DNA of 25,654 bases. It comes from Acidaminococcaceae bacterium UBA2453. Its GTDB lineage: Bacteria > Bacillota > Negativicutes > Acidaminococcales > Acidaminococcaceae. Location: positions 290 to 25,943 of the forward strand of contig DDQB01000071.1 of the NCBI GenBank assembly GCA_002342505.1. The letters run 5' to 3'. The position numbers and the translations under genes are program-made. The notes under the pieces are model-generated. The model had not been told where the DNA came from and searched no databases. It was given only the letters and a program-made list of their open reading frames with translations. Positions 22,087 through 25,654 of this stretch are shown one piece after another (position 1 is the stretch's first letter; each line of letters starts with the position of its first letter).

Positions 22087-22500
22087 ATGCTGAACCAGAT
22101 TTCATTATTTGCCGCTAATACAAAAGGCGCGCTGAGTAAAATTACAGCGGTGCTGGCGGAATCGGACATTAATATTTATACGATGCTGGCAACGGACAGC
22201 GCTGAATTTGGCATTGTGCGGCTGATCGTCGATAAACCGGAAGCGGCGAAAGAAGCATTGGAACAAGCCGGATACCAGTGCCGTCTTGACAAAGTAATCG
22301 CAATTGACATGGCTTCGGATAAGCCGGGCACCTTAAACCGTATCCTGGCAGATCTGCGCAATGCGAATGTCATGATCCGCTATCTGTACATTTCCTTTGA
22401 CCGCAGCGACAGCACACCGATTGCAGTTTTCTGCACCAATGAACCGGAAACAGAAACCTTCCTTCGCGGCAAAGGCTACCGGCTGCTGGACCGGTTCTGA
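22087..22500 (+). CDS. Tandem ACT domain protein
   Basis: 137 residues made of two ACT domains: about 2-68 (NQISLFAANTKGALSKITAV, INIYTMLATDSAEFGIVRLIVD) and about 71-137 (AIDMASDKPGTLNRILADL, NVMIRYLYISF). Each has the Gly/Leu of the effector-binding turn. No enzymatic domain is attached, so it is a small-molecule (often amino acid) sensor of the stand-alone type; ligand and partner are unknown. Start has GAAAGAGGG upstream. It is the last gene of the rightward unit and converges on the DAHP synthase gene, an amino-acid-controlled step, but a functional tie is only a guess. Confidence 0.85.
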   Translation: MLNQISLFAANTKGALSKITAVLAESDINIYTMLATDSAEFGIVRLIVDKPEAAKEALEQAGYQCRLDKVIAIDMASDKPGTLNRILADLRNANVMIRYLYISFDRSDSTPIAVFCTNEPETETFLRGKGYRLLDRF

Positions 22501-22580
22501 TTTTTAATGCATTGACATCCTGATGTGATAACAATGAGAAAGCGCGGCGTTGATTACAGCGTTTACCTGGTTTCAAAATA

Positions 22581-22675
22581 GTAACAGCGCCCTGCCTGTC
22601 CCTAAAAGATCCCCTTCGACGAACAAAGCGAGGAAGGGAAATAAGGACAGGCAGGGCGCTGTTTACATTTTTCTA
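22581..22675. terminator. Large bidirectional terminator hairpin
   Basis: A perfect 19-bp inverted repeat, 22583-22601 (AACAGCGCCCTGCCTGTCC) with 22645-22663, extended by two pairs past one bulge. The 43-base loop contains a second hairpin, CCCTTC (22612-22617) with GAAGGG (22633-22638). Rightward the stem is followed by TTTACATTTTTCTATA, leftward by TTACTATTTTGAAA. It separates convergent genes and should end both transcripts. It is larger than needed, so see the findings. The remaining gap 22501-22580 holds nothing clear. Confidence 0.75.
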
Positions 22676-22697
22676 TATTAGTTGGCGATAGCTGGCC

Positions 22698-23732
22698 TTA
22701 CACCAATTCAGCCAGATCAAAAATCAGCCGTTCGCTTTTTTCCCAGCCCAGACAGGGATCCGTGATGGAACGGCCGTACATACCGGCGCCGATTTTCTGG
22801 CAGCCGTCTTCAATATAACTTTCGATCATGATGCCTTTGACCAGGTTTCGAATTTCCGGGGAGACCTGGCGGCTGTGCATCACATCTTTGGAGATACGGA
22901 TCTGTTCCAGATATTTTTTGCCAGAATTGGAATGGTTGGCATCAACGATGACAGCAGGGTTGACGACTTCCCGTTCGTGATAAGCATCCAAAAGTCCCTG
23001 CAGGTCTTCGTAATGATAGTTGGGCATATTGTTGCCGAATTTATCTACATATCCCCGTAAAATTGCATGAGCCAGGGGATTGCCTTTGGTACGGACTTCC
23101 CAGCCGTGGAAAAGGAAACTTTGTTCATGCTGGGCGGCTTCGATGGAATTCATCATGACTGCAATATCGCCGCCGGTTGGGTTCTTCATCCCTACAGGAA
23201 TGCCTGCGCCGCTGGCGATCATGCGGTGGAGCTGGTCTTCGACGGAACGGGCGCCGATGGCTGCGTAGGATAAAATGTCGGAAAGGTAACGATGATTTTC
23301 CGGATACAAAATTTCTTCCGCGCTGGTAAGACCGGTCTCCTGCACGACGCGCACGTGCATCTTGCGGATGGCGGTGATTCCCGCCAGCATGTCTTCCTTG
23401 CCTTCGGGATTGGCCTGATGCAGCATGCCTTTATATCCCACGCCGATCGTGCGCGGTTTATTGGTGTACACACGGGGGATCAGGAAGATTTTCTCTTTTA
23501 CTTTTTCCTGCGTCTTCGCCAGACGGTGGACATAATCCAGCACCGCGTCTTCATTATCGGCGGAGCAGGGACCGATGATCAGGATAAAGCGGTGATCTTT
23601 GCCGGAAAAAATGGATTCAATTTCTTTATCTCGTTCCGCTTTTATTGCATTGGCTTCCTGGCCCAGCGGAAACTCTTCCATCAGCTCCTGCGGGGAAGGA
23701 AGCTTACGAATAAATTCCATTTGCATTTCCAT
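22698..23732 (-). CDS. aroF: 3-deoxy-7-phosphoheptulonate (DAHP) synthase, class I
   Basis: 344 residues. First step of the shikimate pathway, joining PEP and erythrose-4-P. Metal ligands are visible in GPCSADNED (Cys56), IVDANHSNSGKK (His), IMIESYIEDG (Glu) and SITDPCLGWE (Asp). PRVYTNKPRTIGVGYKG holds the substrate-binding Lys-Pro-Arg-Thr; IGARSVEDQLHR and PVGMKNPTGG follow. It has the AroAI-alpha (AroF/G/H) layout with no fused ACT or chorismate mutase domain. Start at 23732 is backed by GAGGG nine bases upstream; two in-frame ATGs follow within four codons. The symbol is generic because aroF, aroG and aroH types cannot be told apart here. Monocistronic, between the bidirectional terminator and the recA promoter region. 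Confidence 0.93.
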   Translation of the reverse strand: MEMQMEFIRKLPSPQELMEEFPLGQEANAIKAERDKEIESIFSGKDHRFILIIGPCSADNEDAVLDYVHRLAKTQEKVKEKIFLIPRVYTNKPRTIGVGYKGMLHQANPEGKEDMLAGITAIRKMHVRVVQETGLTSAEEILYPENHRYLSDILSYAAIGARSVEDQLHRMIASGAGIPVGMKNPTGGDIAVMMNSIEAAQHEQSFLFHGWEVRTKGNPLAHAILRGYVDKFGNNMPNYHYEDLQGLLDAYHEREVVNPAVIVDANHSNSGKKYLEQIRISKDVMHSRQVSPEIRNLVKGIMIESYIEDGCQKIGAGMYGRSITDPCLGWEKSERLIFDLAELV

Positions 23733-23814
23733 AGATGAAATCCCTCATTTCTTCATAAATTAAACAATACAATCGTTGCCTGTATTCAGGGAAGCGCTGG
23801 TCCTTTCGCCTGCA

Positions 23815-23854
23815 CGCTTACATTATATAAGCGACTGTCTGAAGGCATAAGCGA
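23815..23854 (-). promoter_or_regulatory. aroF promoter with flanking CGCTTA repeats
   Basis: On the minus strand a perfect TATAAT (23822-23827) has a weak -35, TTATGC (23845-23850), 17 bases upstream. The -10 sits inside the loop of the inverted repeat CGCTTA (23815-23820) / TAAGCG (23828-23833), and a further ATAAGCGA copy (23847-23854) lies 20 bases from the first (23827-23834). A repressor covering these sites would block the promoter. The leader of about 80 bases is too short for a T-box. Confidence 0.5.
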
Positions 23855-23951
23855 TCCACATGCCGCTAAGGCTTCGGCGTTCAATTATCATAATAACACA
23901 AAACCATGAAAGATTCATAAAATAAAGTGATAAAAAGGTTACAAATTGTTG

Positions 23952-23980
23952 TTGACAATCGAACGCATGTTTCGTATAAT
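23952..23980 (+). promoter_or_regulatory. Consensus sigma-A promoter of recA
   Basis: TTGACA (23952-23957) and TATAAT (23975-23980) are both perfect and 17 bases apart, the strongest promoter in the window. Transcription should start near 23987, about 30 bases before recA. Confidence 0.92.
23960..23973. promoter_or_regulatory. LexA binding site (SOS box)
   Basis: CGAACGCATGTTTC matches the Gram-positive LexA consensus CGAACRNRYGTTYC at every position. It lies between the -35 and -10 of the recA promoter, so LexA binding would shut it off until DNA damage. recA and the overlapping recX should both be induced. No other full match was noticed in the window. Confidence 0.92.
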
Positions 23981-24017
23981 AAGCACAGAAAGTTCCCACA
24001 AAAACAGGAGGTTATTT

Positions 24018-25091
24018 ATGGCAAACGTAGCAAATGATAAATTAAAAGCATTAGACAGCGCAATGCGACAGATCGAGAAAGACTTCGGAAAAGGTTCCAT
24101 CATGCGTCTGGGCGAAGCCAGCGCCAAGATGAATGTGGAAACGATACCCACCGGCGCGTTATCTCTGGACATTGCATTGGGCATTGGCGGAATTCCGCGG
24201 GGCCGCGTAGTGGAGATCTACGGGCCGGAATCTTCCGGCAAGACGACGGTGGCGCTGCACATGATCGCAGAAGCGCAGAAGATGGGAGGGTATGCCGCTT
24301 TCATCGATGCGGAACACGCACTGGATCCGGACTACGCCCGCCGTCTGGGGGTGGATGTGGACAATCTTCTGATCTCCCAGCCGGACAACGGGGAACAGGC
24401 GCTGGAAATCTGTGACGCGCTGGTTCGCAGCGGCGCGATTGACATCATCGTCATCGACTCGGTAGCGGCCCTGGTGCCCCGTGCGGAAATCGAAGGGGAT
24501 ATGGGCGACAGCCACGTGGGCCTGCAGGCCCGGCTCATGAGCCAGGCCCTGCGCAAGCTGACCGGCATTATCGCCAAATCCAAATGCGCTACCATCTTTA
24601 TCAACCAGATCCGCGAAAAAGTCGGCGTTATGTTCGGTAATCCGGAAACCACTACCGGCGGACGGGCGCTGAAATTCTATTCTACTATCCGCATGGAAGT
24701 GCGCAGGGTGGAGACCATCAAAAACGGCAACGACATGATCGGTTCCCGCACCCGTGTCAAAGTGGTGAAGAACAAAGTGGCGCCGCCCTTTAAGCAGGCG
24801 GAATTTGATATCATGTACGGGGAAGGGATCTCCAAGACAGGCTGCCTGGTTGATCTGGGCGTCGATCTGGAAGTGCTGCAGAAAAGCGGCGCCTGGTTCT
24901 CTTACGGCGATATCCGTATCGGGCAGGGGCGTGAAAAGGCCAAGGAGTTCCTGCGGGACAACCCGGAACTGGCTGCTGAAATTGAAGAACGGATCCGTGA
25001 GCTGACGGTAAACAGACTGCTGGCTCCCAAAGACGCGGAAGGAGTTGCGGCTGATGTTCCGGAACGCCAGCAGATCCCTGACAACTTGTGA
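24018..25091 (+). CDS. recA: Recombinase A
   Basis: 357 residues. ATG 24018 has AGGAGGT upstream; an open frame extending back to 23946 would translate through the promoter and is rejected. RecA forms filaments on single-stranded DNA for homologous pairing and triggers LexA self-cleavage. Motifs: Walker A GPESSGKTT (69-77), Walker B IIVIDSVAALVPRAEIEG, FINQIREKVGVMFGNPETTT with the L2 loop, and KFYSTIRMEVRR. N-terminal core interaction helix DKLKALDSAMRQIEKDFGKG is present. No intein and ordinary length. The recX start lies within its last 38 bases. Confidence 0.99.
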   Translation: MANVANDKLKALDSAMRQIEKDFGKGSIMRLGEASAKMNVETIPTGALSLDIALGIGGIPRGRVVEIYGPESSGKTTVALHMIAEAQKMGGYAAFIDAEHALDPDYARRLGVDVDNLLISQPDNGEQALEICDALVRSGAIDIIVIDSVAALVPRAEIEGDMGDSHVGLQARLMSQALRKLTGIIAKSKCATIFINQIREKVGVMFGNPETTTGGRALKFYSTIRMEVRRVETIKNGNDMIGSRTRVKVVKNKVAPPFKQAEFDIMYGEGISKTGCLVDLGVDLEVLQKSGAWFSYGDIRIGQGREKAKEFLRDNPELAAEIEERIRELTVNRLLAPKDAEGVAADVPERQQIPDNL

Positions 25092-25563
25092 AGAGGTCTA
25101 TGAATATGCCCTGAGCCTGTTGGACCGACGGGAACATGGGGAAAAGGAACTTGTGCAGAAGCTAAAGCGCCGCTGTTCTTCTGAAAGGCTGATACGGGAA
25201 ACCGTAGAAAAGCTGAAGGCCTATGATTTTCTCAATGAAGAACGGTACGCAAACCGTGTGTTTGAAGCGTGGCTCGGTAAAAAAGTGTACGGCAGGCTTC
25301 ATTTGCAGGCGGAACTTTTTAGAAAGCAGGTAAATGAAACCTATATTCCGGAAATTTTGCAGAGACTGACCGAGGAGGAGGAAGCGCAGCGGGTAGAAGC
25401 TGCATACCTCCAGATCGCGAAGCGGCGCGATAAAAAATACGACTGTACGACGGAAAAAGGCGTAGCCGCACTGGTGCGCTATTTTTCAGCGAGAGGTTTC
25501 GGTCCGTCCATGATCCGTATCGGCCTGGCAAAAGCAAAGGCTGAACTGGATGAAAAAGAATAA
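25054..25563 (+). CDS. recX: Regulatory protein RecX
   Basis: 169 residues. ATG 25054 lies nine bases after AAGGAG; a TTG at 25045 abuts that site and is less likely. RecX binds in the RecA filament groove and limits its activity. The protein is all-helical, with three-helix repeats: YALSLLDRREHGEKELVQKL (about 14-33), LKAYDFLNEERYANRVFEAW (RecX signature region, DFLNEERYA), and KGVAALVRYFSARGFGPSMI near the C-terminus. Its 38-base overlap with recA implies translational coupling and shared SOS control. Confidence 0.92.
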   Translation: MFRNASRSLTTCEEVYEYALSLLDRREHGEKELVQKLKRRCSSERLIRETVEKLKAYDFLNEERYANRVFEAWLGKKVYGRLHLQAELFRKQVNETYIPEILQRLTEEEEAQRVEAAYLQIAKRRDKKYDCTTEKGVAALVRYFSARGFGPSMIRIGLAKAKAELDEKE

Positions 25564-25606
25564 TGCTTTGTCAGAAGGCCTGCGGTAACAAAGCAACAGT
25601 TTTTTG
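25564..25606 (+). terminator. Rho-independent terminator after recX
   Basis: TGCTTTGT (25564-25571) pairs with ACAAAGCA (25588-25595), eight pairs with a 16-base loop, then ACAG and a run of six T. It begins directly after the recX stop. Beyond it, 25607-25654 is AT-rich upstream sequence of a gene outside the window. Confidence 0.8.
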
Positions 25607-25654
25607 GCAAAAGCGATCATGTAATGCATACTGATTGTTAAAGACTGTTTTTTA

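Noticed and set aside
22512..22517. TTGACA after the ACT gene as a promoter
   Set aside because: No -10-like sequence at 16-18 bases and no gene downstream on that strand before the terminator.
23733..23820. T-box or tryptophan attenuator before the DAHP synthase gene
   Set aside because: The leader is about 80 bases, with no specifier loop, no T-box sequence and no leader peptide rich in Trp, Tyr or Phe.
23946..24017. recA extended by 24 codons upstream
   Set aside because: It would begin inside the -35 box and be translated through the SOS box and -10; the ATG at 24018 has AGGAGGT and the family N-terminus.
1..25654. CRISPR array, tRNA, rRNA, prophage or insertion sequence
   Set aside because: No regularly spaced repeats, no cloverleaf or rRNA segments, no transposase or integrase frames were found on reading both strands.

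Overview
The window looks like chromosomal DNA from a low-to-mid GC Firmicute with a diderm envelope, most likely a Negativicute of the Veillonellales/Selenomonadales type (Megasphaera- or Dialister-like). That lineage call is inference. It rests on a PASTA kinase/PP2C pair, a consensus Firmicute LexA box at recA, the fmt-DUF116-rsmB order, and a type IV pilus ATPase pair with a PilP/GspC-like lipoprotein. The genus cannot be fixed from sequence alone. No rRNA, tRNA, CRISPR, insertion sequence or prophage was seen.

Layout. (1) 1-5246, surface/DNA-uptake-flavoured block: a leftward putative lipoprotein with a PilP/GspC-like C-terminus; divergently, a short ComGA-like PilB/GspE ATPase and a PilT ATPase; then a DUF937 protein and a membrane-anchored DNA/RNA non-specific nuclease. 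(2) 5255-7573, priA, overlapping or abutting the nuclease gene and ending in a terminator. (3) 7680-17233, a long rightward housekeeping run: def, fmt, DUF116 gene, rsmB, rlmN, PP2C phosphatase, PASTA Ser/Thr kinase, rsgA, rpe, mostly overlapping or closely spaced. (4) 17314-21108, a complete riboflavin set, ribD, ribE, ribBA, ribH, with intergenic gaps too short for an FMN riboswitch, followed by hslO and a tandem-ACT protein. (5) A large bidirectional hairpin at 22581-22666 separates this from a leftward DAHP synthase gene. (6) 23952-25606: recA with a perfect consensus promoter containing an SOS box, overlapping recX, then a terminator.

How the genes fit together. def/fmt/rsmB/rlmN/rsgA serve translation initiation, rRNA modification and 30S maturation. 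The phosphatase and PASTA kinase form an antagonistic signalling pair whose targets usually lie in cell-wall growth and translation. Rpe interconverts ribulose-5-P, a substrate of RibBA, and sits immediately before ribD. priA, recA and recX cover replication restart and recombination. The nuclease next to pilus ATPases suggests, but does not prove, a DNA uptake function.

The most interesting non-coding signals are: a recurring motif AGCGCTTCCT, perfectly palindromic (18 bp) just upstream of the DUF937 promoter, with related copies in other intergenic regions; tandem repeats between the divergent pilus-linked genes; repeats around the DAHP synthase promoter; and the large hairpin after the ACT gene. 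I see no clear new multi-gene system. Most of the window is ordinary core genome, and the pilus/nuclease block is the part most worth a second look.
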